Assembly (NCBI GenBank): GCA_002897115.2
Contig: BCIH01000006.1
Location: 381,250 to 445,249, forward strand
Source of the DNA: Prototheca cutis
Taxonomy: Eukaryota; Chlorophyta; Trebouxiophyceae; Chlorellales; Chlorellaceae
Length of the DNA: 64,000 bases
Direction: 5' to 3'
Made by a program: the position numbers and the translations under genes. Below the pieces are notes generated by a model. It saw only the letters and a program-made list of their open reading frames with translations. It was not told the origin of the DNA and did not search any database. Below, in pieces: positions 27,163 to 41,836 of the stretch. The stretch's first letter is position 1; each line of letters begins with the position of its first letter.

Positions 27163-27518
27163 TCTTTCACAAGCACGATAATGATTGTGGTCGATGTGAT
27201 CTACACCGTCCCTTTGAGCTGAGTGCAGGCGCAGGGATATCCCAGTTCTTTTACCGGGTACGTGCTAGTGTCGTGAATTCTGGCGGCCTCCGGATAAAGC
27301 AGCGGGAATTAAAGGAATGCAGTGTTCAGAGGATGGTTTGGGGGGAAGGCAATCAACTAGAGGAAGGAATGACAAGAGCTATCAATGTTTATGAGGGCAT
27401 GCGCAAAAACATACCACAGGCGACCATTCAATGGCCTTATGGCACGCTGATCTATGCCGAAAGGCATGCACGCACGTCTGTCTCTTCTCTCAATCACCAG
27501 ACAAGGCACCCTGGGGTG
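27163..27518. other. Intergenic region between two minus-strand genes
   Basis: About 350 bp holding the aldolase 5' flank and the 3' flank of phytoene synthase. Nothing else was recognised. Confidence 0.5.
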
Positions 27519-29253
27519 CTAGGGCCGGGGTGGCGCCGCACGAGCCGGCGAGCATCCAGCGCCAGCTGGTCCCACTCCGACCGCCCAGGACAGCCGCGCT
27601 GCAAGGAGCGCCTCTGGCAGGGCTTTGATCTTGCGCCATCGCGACACGCGCGCCCTGCACGTGAGGTTGTCGCAGCCGTTGGATTGGATGGCGTCGAGGA
27701 TTCCTCGGTAGAGAATGAGCGCTGCCCAGACGGCCCATGCCGATTCCGGGGCGAGCAACGTGATGCCAGGCTCTGCCGCAGCATATTCTGCCCTTGCTCG
27801 GGCAATTTGAGCACGTACTAGCCGCCGCCAGCGCGGATCGATGGCTGCTGCTGCTGAGGAACCCCTCTGCTCCCCAGACCTCCGCTGCCTGCAGCCTTGA
27901 ACAACCAACTTCCCAGACAGAACCTCGCAGCGCTCGACGCAAAAGTCAGCCAGGTCTTCCAGGGTCAAATACACGCGCCCCCTCACGCCAGCGTCTTCGC
28001 CCACGTCCCGAAGGACGTTGGTCACCTGGCACGCCACGCCCAGCCGCACCGCCGCACAGCACGCAGCTGTTGCTGCGCCGCGGCTGCCTGCGACCTCGGG
28101 TCGCAGCCCCAGCACGGGCAGGGCCATCAGACCGACTGCGCCGGCCACGCAGTAGCAGTACTCTCGCAGCTCTGCGCGCCGGGCATACACCCGGCCCTCT
28201 GCGTCCATGCGCATGCCATGGAGCAAGTCGCGAAAGGGCTGCACGTGCAGAGGGTACCGCTTGACCGTGTCGGCCAGCGCCGCATCCAAAGGGTCGACGG
28301 CCACGCCACGGAACATCCCCTCCACCCGCGCCTCCCATTCGTCTAGGTGCTGCAGAAGTACCGCCGGGTTATTGTTGGAATTTAATTTTTATTTAAAAAA
28401 GTAGAGAGAAACAAGGATTTGGATGCAGTTGAAATAGTCGGTGCACGACGCAGCGTTCGCATGCCCACAAGCCTCCATCTCCATGTCCCTCCCCAGCCCC
28501 AACAGTTGCACGCTCTCCTACCCGTGCAGCTTCGCCGGCGTTCCCATCACCCCCATCCACCAAGTCGTCCACGCGCCGGCACCATGCGTAGATGGCCCAA
28601 ATGGCACGGGCCTTGTCCGGGGTCAACAGCCGCGAGCCCAGAAAGAATGTCTTGGAGTGCCGGGCCGTCAGGGCACGACAGCGCTCGTACGCCTCAGCCA
28701 GTGCTCCAGGGGACCAGTGTCTGCCATCAGGCTTCAGGACTGCACGATGCCGGTGGATCTTCCTGTGCGCTGCGGCACACAACAGCTCTGCCTGGAGCTC
28801 CACCGCCCGGTGTTCCCTGCTCGGCTCCGGCGGGGTGCGGATGGGACAGGAGGTGGTCGTGTCCGGATCTTGCAGCAGCACGTCGCCCCTCGTCTGTGCC
28901 TCGTGCACTGCCACAGGCTCCACTACAGCGCCTGCCACTCGCGCCACGGTAAAGGGCCTCTGCGTCTGGGCATGGATCTTGGTCTGCCAGTCGAACAGAT
29001 GACACTCTGCGCGTCCCTCTCCCTTGCACTTGGCGATGCCAAGCAGGTGTATTCCGGCGCACAATGCACTGTACCAGGACTCACATGACGAGACACGTGT
29101 AGGGCTTGGCGTTGTCGCGTCGGCCAGGCGGCATGGCCCGTCTGGCTGGCATGGGCCNGGGGCCCAACCGAGCACTGCATCGGGTTCAAACCGTGGCCAG
29201 GCCGCTGCTTTGACAACCTTGGAGAAATACGAAGAAAACTCAAAGTGATGCAC
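27519..29253 (-). CDS. PSY: Phytoene synthase (5' exon unresolved)
   Basis: Plastid enzyme that condenses two geranylgeranyl diphosphates to phytoene, the first committed step to carotenoids. Minus-strand exons 27519-28349 and 28522 to about 29250. The first aspartate-rich motif is in AWCRRVDDLVDG, preceded by HSKTFFLGSRLLTPDKARAI. The second is in VTNVLRDVGEDAGVRGRVYL. Supporting blocks are LHVQPFRDLLHGMRMDAEGR, YCYCVAGAVGLM and WAVWAALILYRGILDAIQ. The upstream frame stays open to 29253 but has no in-frame ATG, so a first exon with the start must lie further up; one candidate ATG is at 29391-29393 just before a GT. An insertion of about 20 residues after ERCEVLSGKLV, relative to typical enzymes, may be an unspliced intron. 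Identity is firm, N-terminus open. Confidence 0.92.
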
Positions 29254-29799
29254 TCAAATATCTACATCNGCNAGCAGCTCAGCCGCTGGTGCGCGAGCTG
29301 CAGNGAATTGCTGCCGTCGGCTTGCTCAACAAGGCTAGGTCTGCGGCGGGTGCTCACGTCCGACGCCCGGCCTTCAAGGGCAGCGTGTGGCATGAAACAA
29401 ACCCAGGCTCTCTCGAGAACGTCATATTTTGTTGTACAGCGAGTGGGGACGTGCGGCTTTGCCGCCAGATGCTCTGGCAGGGTACGCGCAACCTCCAGGG
29501 TGTCCGAACACAGATTTGATTGTCCGTGCATCTCGCGAGCCGCCAACCTCAGCACTAGACGGCCATCCCAGAGAGGGGATGTGCAGAGTCCACTGGCAAC
29601 TGCGTCCATTGCGCTTTGCACACACCTACTGTCTACAATATGTTGCGTGCATAATAAGGTTTTGCAAACGAATCGTCAATGCACCACTAGCATTGCTTTT
29701 TCCAAGCTCGTGGTCGTGCCACATCAGGCGGGTATCCGGTTGGCAGAAGGTCGCCGTCTGTGTGCACGGCAAAAGTCACCTAAAGCTGTCTGGACGGGT
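29254..29799. other. Region between phytoene synthase and PRMT1
   Basis: Should contain the first exon and promoter of phytoene synthase and the 3' end of PRMT1. A minus-strand ATG at 29393 opens a 12-codon stretch followed by GTGAGC, which may be that exon. No other gene or RNA is supported. Confidence 0.4.
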
Positions 29800-32186
<2,387 letters not shown>

Positions 32187-32721
32187 TGAGCTTTGGGAGT
32201 TGAGATACTGGGCGGCAGGCTGCAGTTGGGTTGGTTGCCCGTGGCGGTGCACGCCGTCCTTCCCCGGGGCGTATGCGAACCAACACTACCGCGAAGAGAT
32301 AAGCTGCTGTGATATGAGCACAATAATTTTAGTTGGTTGCGACCTTGATGACTGTCAAACAGGCACTGGAAGACAATGCGACAGGACTTTGCCCCCGTCG
32401 GTTCTCCGCCATGTCCGGGTGAAGCGGAATTCATATGGAAGCCCCTTCCCGCGCTTTCCTCCCTCCGAGGCCGCCCTTGCCCAGCGAACCCCCCGACCAC
32501 AAAGACCCTCCAGTGCAGCCACTTGGTCCCTCTCTCTAAATCTGGAGTGCGCCAGGAGACAGCAACAGGTACAGCATTGCGGCGCCGGGACTCGTTGAGG
32601 AATGGGAGAACGTCGTGGAAGGACGGCGCTCGCTGGCAATCCCCGCCCTGTGGAGTCATCCGGCCGCGGAGAGAGTGTGGTCCACAGGGCTCATCGTGTC
32701 GTTCATATCTCATTTTGCAGG
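32187..32721. promoter_or_regulatory. Divergent promoter region, PRMT1 / eL29
   Basis: 535 bp between divergent starts. It should hold both promoters; the eL29 side includes a CAG just before the ATG (32718-32724), suggesting a possible 5'UTR intron acceptor (TTTTGCAG). No core element was assigned. Confidence 0.5.
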
Positions 32722-33277
32722 ATGGCCAAGTCCAAGAACCACACGGCCCACAACCAGAGCCGCAAGGCCCACCGCAACGGCATCAAGAAGCCCAAGAGGC
32801 AAAGGTTCTCCTCCCAGAAGGGGTGAGCTTGCAGCGGAGGGCGCGTATTGGTGCACGCGTTGTGTCCACATGGCTGTTTGGGATCTCCGCGTGCATGCGA
32901 TCATGCGTTCCGGACTGTGTGGTGTGAGACGTTGATGGCCCTGATCCCTGCTTNCCCGGTGTGGATGTGGGTGTGGATGTCCAAAGCTCACAATGACCTC
33001 CACTGAACTTGCACGACTCTTGCAGCATGGACCCCAAGTTCCTGCGCAACCTGGTGAGTAGTGCGAATGACTTTATTGGGCAGTCCTGAAAGGGACATTT
33101 TCGTTTCCGTGGATTGGAGGGGGGGCCGTGTCGCCGTGGAGCGGACTGGCATCCTGCAAAGTGGCGACGCCTGCTGAGCTTTTCCGAGCTGGATGCTTTT
33201 GCTTAGTAGCCTGTTTCTCCACTCGTAACGTGCAGCGCTTCGCCAAGAAGCACAACAAGGCTGCCGAGTCTGCGTAA
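32722..33277 (+). CDS. RPL29: Ribosomal protein eL29
   Basis: Small basic protein of the cytosolic 60S subunit. Exons 32722-32822, 33026-33053 and 33236-33277 give 56 residues, a normal size for plant and algal eL29. The sequence is diagnostic: [20 protein letters not shown], then [31 protein letters not shown] and the stop after AAESA. The ATG follows TTTTGCAGG, so a leader intron may end right before it. Introns are 203 and 182 bp; I saw no clear C/D or H/ACA snoRNA in them. Confidence 0.95.
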
Positions 33278-33933
33278 GCTGATGGGGAGTGTGGTGGCAA
33301 TCGCGGAGGAGCATGTCTCCCAGTGAACAGGAGCCCCATGTCGTTGCGGAGGCCTTTGTCACCAGTTGGATGAGATCTCCCTTCATGCTGCCATGAACGC
33401 TATCTTCAGTTTTATGCTGTAAGCTTCCGGTGGGCACGCAGCAAATGGGTTTCAAGGCTCATCAGCGCACCAGCTTTCCAGCGGGGTTTGGCTCGGGAAC
33501 GTGCCAGGAGTGGCTGGGGGCGCCGAGCCTGGAAAGCAGAGGATGGCAGGACGTTGTTGAAATGAATCATCAGCGCAAAGCACATTAAGATTGAATAGTT
33601 GTGGTGCACGTACGGCTGCATCTGTCCCTCCCTCAAGGTGGCTGACCAAAGTGGCGGGGCAGGGGTGTGCCACCGGCGCCCGTCGGCATGCTAGGCAAGG
33701 AACCCCCGCTGGGAACAATTGCGGCTGCTGCCGGATCTTTTCCAGGGTTCCCTGCGCCTCGCAAAAAGCATATGTCATATATTCTATTGTTGTGACACAT
33801 TTGGAAGAACAGTCCAGCCTCGTGAGGAAGTGCGTGTGCCGGCGGCCACTCGCACACCCGCCGCTGCCTCTCCCCCGTGACTGGGCATTCCGGCTCCAGG
33901 CCCCTGCACCCGCCGGTGGTGCCTCAGAGCATC
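33278..33933. other. Intergenic region between eL29 and CBF5
   Basis: About 650 bp with the eL29 3' flank and the CBF5 promoter. No gene or RNA was recognised on either strand. Confidence 0.5.
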
Positions 33934-36120
33934 ATGGGCAAGTCCGAGGTGTCAAAAGATGACATCTCCAAAGGTGAGGACACTGGCACGGGTGGTCCCG
34001 GCGTGTTGCGGCGTGCCCGTCTCGGGCGCCGTGCATGGGGGTTGGCCGGCCTGCATTCCATGCCCGGGCGGAGCAGCGAAACCCACCCATTGCCCCGCTT
34101 CGCTCTTTTCAGACATCATCTTGCCACAGAAGACCACGCCGGCCCTGGACACCAGCACCTGGCCGCTGCTGCTGAAGAACTACGACAAGCTGCATGTCCG
34201 GACCGGGCACTACACCCCCATCCCCTCGGGCCACACCCCGCTCAGGCGCCCTCTGCAGGTTGGTTCTCTTGGGTTTTGTGGTGAGAGTGAGATTGGCTGG
34301 TGTGACCTTGCAGCTGCGTGCAGGCATGTGCTGCGGCCGGTTTCTGGTTGTGGCAGCCACCACCCCCACCCAACCACTCTCTCAAACCCATGCACACAAC
34401 TCGAACCCCATCGACCTCGCAGGAGTATGTCCGCTACGGTGTGATCAACCTGGACAAGCCCAGCAACCCGTCGTCGCACGAGGTTGTGTCCTGGATTCGG
34501 CGCATCCTGCGTGTGGAGAAGACGGGCCACAGCGGCACGCTGGACCCCAAGGTTACTGGCAACCTGATCGTGTGCGTTGACCGTGCGACGCGGCTGGTCA
34601 AGTCGCAGCAGGGCGCGGGCAAGGAGTACGTGTGCATCGCGCGCTTCCACGCCCCCGTCGAGGGCGGCACTGCCCGCGTGGCGCGTGCGATCGAGACGCT
34701 GACCGGCGCGCTGTACCAGCGGCCCCCCCTGATCAGTGCTGTGAAACGCCAACTGCGCATCCGTACCATCTACTCGTCCAAGCTGATCGAGTACGACGAG
34801 GAGCGGCACTTGGCAGTGTTTTGGGCGAGCTGTGAGGCCGGGACGTACATGCGCACGCTGTGTGTGCACCTGGGCCTGTTGCTGGGTGTGGGCGGGCACA
34901 TGCAGGAGCTGCGCCGCGTGCGGTCGGGGATCCTGGGCGAGCGCGACAACATGCACACCATGCACGACGTGCTGGATGCGCAGTGGCTGTACGACAACCA
35001 CAAGGACGAGGCCTACCTGCGCCGCGTCATCATGCCTCTCGAGGTCCTGCTCACCAACTACAAGCGCCTGGTCGTCAAGGATTCGGCCATCAACGCCATC
35101 TGCTACGGCGCCAAGTTCATGATCCCAGGGCTCCTGCGCTACGAGGCGGGGATCGAGGTCGACGACGAGGTCGTGCTCATGACCACCAAGGGAGAAGCCA
35201 TTGCCATCGGCATTGCACAGATGTCAACCTCCGTTATGGCCACCTGCGACCACGGCGCCGTCGCAAAGATCAAGCGCGTCATCATGGAACGCGACACCTA
35301 CCCACGCAGGTATGCTGGGCGTTGGGGTCGGTCGGTCGGTCGGTCACCTGCTGCTGTGTGTTCGTTTCTCTGCGGTTCTTTGGGGTGCTTGGAAATGGTT
35401 TTGGCTGTTTTCATGTACCCCATCATGAGCGCATGTCCATTGTTAACAGCAGGCTACCCTGTCGTGACCTCATGCCTGCTGTTAACAACGGACATGAACT
35501 CTGCCTGGAAACGATGCTGGAGGGTAATCATGCCCACACAATGCACATGCGCCACCACAACNCACATCCAACACTCCAATCGCACATTATCAACAATCCA
35601 CAGGTGGGGTTTGGGCCCGACGGCACAGAAGAAGAAGCAGTTGATTGCCGAGGGCAAGCTGGACAAGCACGGCCGGCCAAACGAAAACACACCCGCCGAG
35701 TACCTGCGGGCCGTGCCCGTGGACACCCCTACCCCGGCCGCCGCGCCAAAGCCTGAGGCCGAGGAGGAGCCCGAGGTCACGCCTGCGGCCGCCAACGGCG
35801 AGGCACCAGCCTCGGAGAAGAAGGAGAAGAAGGAAAAGAAGGAGAAGAAGGAGAAGAAGGAAAAGAAGCGGGAGCTGTCCCCTGGTGCGGTGTCTGCGGA
35901 CGGCAGCCCTGACAAGGTGAGCGCACTGTTTTTGCTCAGGAAGCAGTTCATGGACTTGGTTGTTGGTGGCAAGACTGGAGACACCAAAGGGATGCCTGGG
36001 CTGCTTCATAAAACCGCTCGGGTTGCTCCCGCTGCAAACCATAACCTTGATGCATCTGTGCCTCACGTCCTGCAGAAGGAGAAGAAGAAGAAGAAGAAGA
36101 AGACGGAGGAGGAGGCGTGA
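33934..36120 (+). CDS. CBF5: Dyskerin/CBF5 H/ACA pseudouridine synthase
   Basis: Catalytic subunit of H/ACA snoRNPs; it pseudouridylates rRNA and snRNA in nucleolus and Cajal bodies. Exons 33934-33973, 34113-34258, 34423-35309, 35604-35916 and 36076-36120 sum to 476 residues. The N-terminal dyskerin-like segment ([20 protein letters not shown]) precedes the TruB-type catalytic domain, with the catalytic aspartate in [16 protein letters not shown] and the block [18 protein letters not shown]. The PUA domain follows ([17 protein letters not shown] and [18 protein letters not shown]). The C-terminus is a KKE-rich nucleolar-type tail in exons 4 and 5. The intron 35310-35603 contains a striking hairpin described separately. 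Identity is certain. Confidence 0.97.
35432..35496 (+). repeat. 23-bp inverted repeat in a CBF5 intron (stem-loop)
   Basis: Positions 35432-35454 and 35474-35496 are reverse complements with a single mismatch and a 19-nt loop. Both arms contain GTTAACAGCAGGC or its complement. The structure would form in the sense intron RNA. It has no ACA box or C/D boxes that I can see. Confidence 0.9.
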
Positions 36121-36392
36121 TTGCCTGCTATTGACACCTGCTTGCCGTCTCAGGACACGGAAGGCCCCCTGCCCAGCTCAGGAGGCTCGAGCGTGGGCGG
36201 CCACATCATTATCGGAGCCCCATCCACTCACTCATGGGGTTGCTGATGCGAACAATCGTACCTGTGCCCATGGTGCACAAACAGACCAAGGAATTACAAA
36301 TTGTAATATAGAAAACCTGGTGCAAGTTTGTATCATCAGCGGCAAATGAGCGTCTAGCCTGGCAGGTGCATGACACGACGGTGCCCACCAGC
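36121..36392. promoter_or_regulatory. CBF5 3' flank and ThrRS upstream region
   Basis: 272 bp between two plus-strand genes. It includes a 7-bp inverted repeat around 36292-36306 (ATTACAA/TTGTAAT). Promoter of ThrRS expected here; no element assigned. Confidence 0.4.
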
Positions 36393-39300
36393 ATGTCAGG
36401 CCGTCGAGCGGGCAGTCTGATCTACCGCGAGGCATGCATGCTGTTCCATGCTCAATCCATGTCTCCGGTTGAGCTCTTGTCTGGGGCGAGAGCCGGGAGG
36501 CCCTTTGTGACGGGCCCATTTCCTCATGCTCGAGGGAAAGTGCGGGGCCCTGGAAGGGGGGAGCAAAGCTGGCCCGCCCGGGCTCCCCCAATGTCCTGTG
36601 TCCCCAGGAGCACCCCGCCACGGCACCTTGGTGCGGTCTGCTTCAGCGCCGCGGCCAACCCCGCCCCGGCAGTGGAGGTGTCCCAAGCAGAGACTGCTGA
36701 GCCCAGTGTGGAGGAGAGGCCACTGGCCAGGCCGTTGACCCTGGATGACCTTCCCACCAGCGAGCAGTCGCCAGAGCTGCTGGCAGTACGGCACAGCTGC
36801 GCGCATGTGATGGCCATGGCTGTGCAGAGCATCCACAAGGGCGCCAAGTGCACCATTGGCCCCTGGATCGAGCGCGGCTTTTATTACGACTTTGACATGC
36901 CCGAGGTCCGTTTATGTATTTATTTTATTTTATTTTATTTTTTTTGGGGGGGGGGCTCTGGTGGGAAAGAGAACGGGGGGTTTGGTGGGTTGTCAAGGTT
37001 TCTTTTCGAGAGGGAGCATGCCAACCAGGATGCATTGGGCAACATGCCTTTGGCGGAGACTGTCTACCGACCGCTGCGTCATCACCGGGTGCTGCCACTG
37101 GAATTGAGCAAAGGGAAACTGGCCGAGTTGCCACCCCCACTGTTCCAGGCTATCACGGACAAGGATCTGTCAAAAATTCAGAAGGAGATGCGACGGATCA
37201 TCCGACGCAACCTGCCCATCACACGGGAGGAGGTCACGGCCGAGGAGGCGCGGGCCCGGTGCGCGGCGGCCGGGGAGCCGTTCAAGCTAGAGATCCTGGA
37301 GGGCATCCTGGCCCGTCACCCCAGTGCACCCATCACCATCTACCACATCGGGTCCCCCGGCGCACGGGATCACTGGTGGGACCTGTGCGCAGGACCGCAC
37401 GTGCCCTCCACTGGCGCCATCGACCCGGAAGCCATCGAGCTGGAGAGCGTGGCGGGCGCGTACTGGCGCGGCGACGAGACCGCGCCCCAGCTCCAGCGCA
37501 TCTACGGCACCGCCTGGCACGACAGGCCGCAGCTCGAGGCGTACAAGCATTTGAAGGCCGAGGCCGCGCGCCGGGATCACCGCAAGCTGGGCACTGAGCT
37601 CGACTTGTTTTCCATTCAGGATGCCGTTGGCAGCGGCCTTGTCCTCTGGCACCCCAATGGCGCCATGGTACGACGATTTATGGTGGTGGTGGTGCTGTTG
37701 GTGGTGTTGAGTTCTGTGCGTGATGACGAGGGCCCGATGAACGTGGAACATGCTGGTTGAAGCAGTGGGTTCCTACCTGATACCCTTCCAACAAACGATC
37801 AGGTCCGGCATGTGATGGAGGAGTTTTGGAAGCAGATGCATCTGGAGGCGGGCTACCAGTTTCTCTACACGCCCCACATCGCCAAGGTTGGCTGGCCCTT
37901 TCCGGAGATGACCGACTTGTGCTTCATGTAGTTTTAAGAGCTGGTGGTGGTCCGCCGCCTGGAACCCGGCCAATCCATGTAGCGGTCGCCATGATGCATG
38001 AACCCCTGATGCCAATCCCCCCTCCCCCTCTCTCTCCCAACAATATGCACTCAAAAGATTGATCCATGCAAACCCGGCAACAGGCGGAGTTGTGGAAGAC
38101 GAGCGGGCACCTGGACTTTTATCGCGAGTCGATGTACGGCCAGGTGGCAGTGGAGGACGAACTGTACCAGCTCAAGCCCATGAACTGCCCGGGGCACGTG
38201 TCAATCTACCGTGCACGGCAGACCAGCTATCGAGACCTTCCGTATCGATGGGCTGAGCTGGGCACAGTGTACCGCTATGAGCGGTCAGGGACCATGCACG
38301 GTCTGTTCCGGGTCCGAGGTTTTACCCAGGTATGGGTGCTTGTTGCCTGTCTGTCTATCCGCCTGGGGTTCAACTGCCGAACATCTCCACCAAGCAGCCA
38401 GTCAGCCCACTGGAACATATCCCCACCCCGTGACGCCTGTAGGACGATGCGCACATCTTCTGCCTTCCTGACCAGATTGCTGGGGAGATCCGGAGCGTGC
38501 TGGATCTTGTGGAGCGAGTGTTTGGAGCTTTTGGGTTTGACCGCTACGAAGTCAACCTTTCCACCCGCCCAAAGGCTTCGGTTGGAACGGATGCTGACTG
38601 GGACCGCGCCGAATCCGCCCTGGTTGACGCCCTCAATGACAAGGTGCGCTTGAGTGTGGTGCCAGGGAGGGAGCTGGGGCGGAACAGCACGGCACAAGCA
38701 ATGCTTTCCACCCACTCGCCCACACTCTAGGGCTGGGCCTTCACGGTGGACGAGGGTGGCGGTGCTTTTTACGGTCCCAAGATCGACATCAAGATCCAGG
38801 ACGCGCTGGGAAGGCGCTGGCAGTGCTCGACGGTTCAGCTGGACTTTAACCTGCCTGAACGCTTTGGCCTGACGTACACGTCGGGAGCTGGCGAGAAGCT
38901 GCGGCCCATCATGATCCACCGCGCGCTGCTGGGCAGCCTGGAGCGGTTCATGGGCATCCTGATCGAGCACCATGCTGGGGCCTTCCCGCTGTGGCTGGCC
39001 CCGGAGCAGGTCCGCCTGCTGCCGACCTCGGACACGGTGCAGCCCTACATGGCCCAAGTCGCACAAGCCCTCCGGGCCAAGGGCATCCGAGTCAGTACCG
39101 GTGGAGGTGCGCAAGTGATAGTGGGTTGTCGCGGTGTTTTGTTTGGATGTGCATGTGCCATGGATTATTTGATCCTGGTTGTCATCAAGGTTGCCTCCCT
39201 GAGCAACAGATGTGGCCTCCAGGAGCCAAGCATGATCCCCCCCCCCCCCCCCCCCCCCCCCAAACAAAAAAAACAAAAACAAAAACAAAAACAACACTGC

Positions 39301-39503
39301 CAACAGGCATGACGATGGGCAAGCTCATCCGAAATGCNGAAAAGGCCAAGATCCCGGTGATGTGCGTGGTGGGCCCCAAGGAAGCAGAGCATGGCACACT
39401 GTCGGTGAGAAGCTACGTGGAAGGTGTCCTGGGTGAGATGCCCTGGACCGAGCTCGTGGACCGTGTCTGTGCGGCGGTGGAGACCAAGTCAGCGCANTTC
39501 TAA
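36393..39503 (+). CDS. Threonyl-tRNA synthetase, organellar type
   Basis: Class II synthetase that charges tRNA-Thr, probably in plastid and/or mitochondrion. Exons 36393-36905, 37149-37667, 37803-37886, 38084-38329, 38443-38643, 38731-39106 and 39307-39503 sum to 711 residues. The first about 85 residues are rich in R, P, S and A, like a targeting peptide, with no TGS domain seen. The editing domain shows HSCAHVMA and the metal-site [12 protein letters not shown]. Motif 2 is [19 protein letters not shown] followed by DDAHIFC; the zinc/active-site block is [14 protein letters not shown]; motif 3 is in [19 protein letters not shown]. The anticodon-binding domain ends the protein. In-frame ATGs also occur at 36438 and 36462; 36393 was chosen as the longest. 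An intron near 39240 has a poly-C run. Confidence 0.94.
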
Positions 39504-39912
39504 GGCGCAGTATTATTTGAAGAGGGCTGATTGATGCGATCGTTTCCCACCAGGCGGGGTTGAAACAGTCAAGTTCCTAGCAGGAGCATCGCTGCGTGTG
39601 CCAGCATCAAACGTCGACCCCTCTGATCCTTCGGATGTGTCTGTTGTAAAAGCATCACTTCTCTTCGACAAGAAACAGGCGGTGTGGTGAGATGTGGCGC
39701 ACTGCAAACAGGGGGGAGACGAGCAGGCAAAAGAGGGGCGGCACAGCCACTATTATGGCCGGCGCCCTGCACTCCAGTTTGATTCGTTCACACGTGCATG
39801 GTGCAGGCCGTGCCGTGTACACATTCTCTGCCACACACGCGGCAGCAACTGCNCCTGCCAGGCACACGAAAGGGGCTTTCTTCCTCTTTTCCAATGACGG
39901 CACAGGACACAC
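39504..39912. other. Convergent intergenic region
   Basis: About 410 bp between the ThrRS and KAS I stop codons. Nothing was recognised beyond the 3' flanks. Confidence 0.5.
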
Positions 39913-41626
39913 TCAAGCCTTGTAGGGGGCAAATGCAACAACAGAGTTATGGCCCCCGAATCCAAAGGAGTTGGAGATGCCGACGCGGACGTCGAGCTGG
40001 GCCTTGGTGTTTGGCACGACATCGAGCCCATCGACCTCTGGGATAGGGTTTTCATGGTTGAGCGTGGGGTGCACCCAGCCCGTGCGGATGGCCTGGAGCG
40101 TTGCGACGGCCTCCATGCCACCGGCCGCGCCCAGGCAGTGCCCGATCATGGACTTTGTGGCGTTGAGCTTGATGCCTTTCATGTCGCCAAACACGGAGCG
40201 CAGGGCCTTGATCTCGGCCTTGTCACCCACCAGCGTCGACGTCGCGTGGGCATTGACATAGTTCACGGCGTCACGATCGACCCCGGCATCCTCCAGCGCA
40301 CGCACGATGCACGTGGAGACGCCCAGGCCCTCGGGGTGTGGGTCGGTCATATGGTGAGCGTCACACGTAAAGGCGCCGCCCAGGTACTCGCCCAGGATCG
40401 GGGCGCCGCGTGCCAAGGCATGCTCCAGCGACTCCAGCACCAGCACACCGGCGCCCTCGCCCATGACAAAGCCGTCGCGGCCGGCATCCCAGGGGCGGGA
40501 GGCGCGATGCGGCTCGTCGTTCCGGGTGCTCAGCGCGCGGCAGGCAACGAATCCGCCTAGACCAACCGGGACGACGCTGGCCTCGGTGCCTCCCGCGACC
40601 ATGACGTCGGCATCCCCCGCACGGATGTGGTTGGCAGCGTTGACAAAGGCGTAGTTGGCCGTAGCGCAGGCCGTGGAGATGGAGTAGTTGGGGCCCATGA
40701 ACCCTTGGTCGATGCCCACCAACGCGCTGCCCATGTTGGTGATGGCGTAGGGGATGAAAAACGGCGAGATCTTCTTGTACCCCTTCTCCACCAGGGCCTT
40801 GACGCCGTCCTGGAACACAGTCAGGCCACCCATGCCCGACCCGATCAGCACGCCCGTCCGGGTACGGTCCAGCGCGTCGTAGCCCTCGGGGTTGCCTTCC
40901 CGCTCCAGACCAGCCTGGCGCAGCGCCTTCTTGGCGGCCACCATCGCATAAGACAGNGCGTCGTCGTACCGCCGCGCATTCTTCTTGTCCACCAGACCGT
41001 CCACGTCAAACTTCTTAATCTCGCCGGCGAACTTTGTCGGGAACTCGGAGATGTCAAACTTGCTGATGGTCGTCACACCGCTCGTGCCCGCCAGCAGCTT
41101 GTCGTAGAAGACATCCGTGTCATTCCCAAACACAGACGCCACGCCCATTCCCGTCACCACCACACGCTGCTTTGGGTCGGCAAAGTCACGCTTGGCAGCC
41201 CGTGCCACCAACCGGCCTGTCGTCGTGAATGGTGGGGTGATTGCGAGTGGCTCACATGCAAGGAGCTGCCCAGCCTGGTGGTGGCCATTCCAACGCCACC
41301 CCCCGTTTCTCGATGGTGCTGTGGGGCCGCGATCGAAATCGCTGTCGACAACAGGCGCAGCGCGCTGCGCAACCCATTGAACAGCATCAACGTCAGGCAT
41401 AATCCACGNCATCCACAAACCCAACAGAAGTTGCGACGCGGATGGCCCAGATCACTTTGTCGACCNGGCCCACACCACCGGGCCCACACCCCGGCTGCGC
41501 ATTCCCGCTGGGCCACCCACCTGCCCGAGGGCGAGCCGCAGTCTTGCCGGTGCGAAAGCTCACTGCCCGGCTGCCATTGCACTGCTTGCTCGCGGCTGGA
41601 CCAGCTACACCCAGCGCTGCAGACAT
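39913..41626 (-). CDS. KAS1: Beta-ketoacyl-ACP synthase I, plastid (KAS I)
   Basis: Condensing enzyme of plastid type II fatty-acid synthesis (C4 to C16 elongation). Minus-strand exons 41521-41626 and 39913-41216 give 469 residues with matching phase. The first exon encodes a transit-peptide-like N-terminus (MSAALGVAGPAASKQCNGSR). The mature part starts QRVVVTGMGVASVFGNDTD. The thiolase-fold catalytic triad is visible: cysteine in SISTACATANYAFVNAANHI, first histidine in YVNAHATSTLVGD and second histidine in SMIGHCLGAAGG, with the lysine of NATKSM. The C-terminus is SNSFGFGGHNSVVAFAPYKA, as in KAS I/FabF. KAS I rather than KAS II is my reading, based on overall similarity; the distinction needs an alignment. 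Confidence 0.94.
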
Positions 41627-41836
41627 TCTGGCAATCTCTACCCGGCTGAGATGGGCAGCGGGTGCCGGCANCAATGCAATATGGAAACCGACGCCNACTA
41701 CGTCCGTTTAACAATGACACAAAATACGTGGTGGTTTATTCAAGGGTGCTGCCCTATGACACTGGCAGGAGCACAAAGCTGCATGACAGAAAGGGTCCAG
41801 GTGACAGAAAGGACCCAGGTGTCAGCGGGGTCTCAA

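Noticed and set aside
29175..29195. GGGTTCAAACC as a tRNA B box
   Set aside because: No cloverleaf could be built around it, and it falls in the open frame upstream of phytoene synthase.
32823..33235. snoRNA in eL29 introns
   Set aside because: Ribosomal protein introns often host snoRNAs, but no paired C/D boxes or H/ACA pattern was seen.
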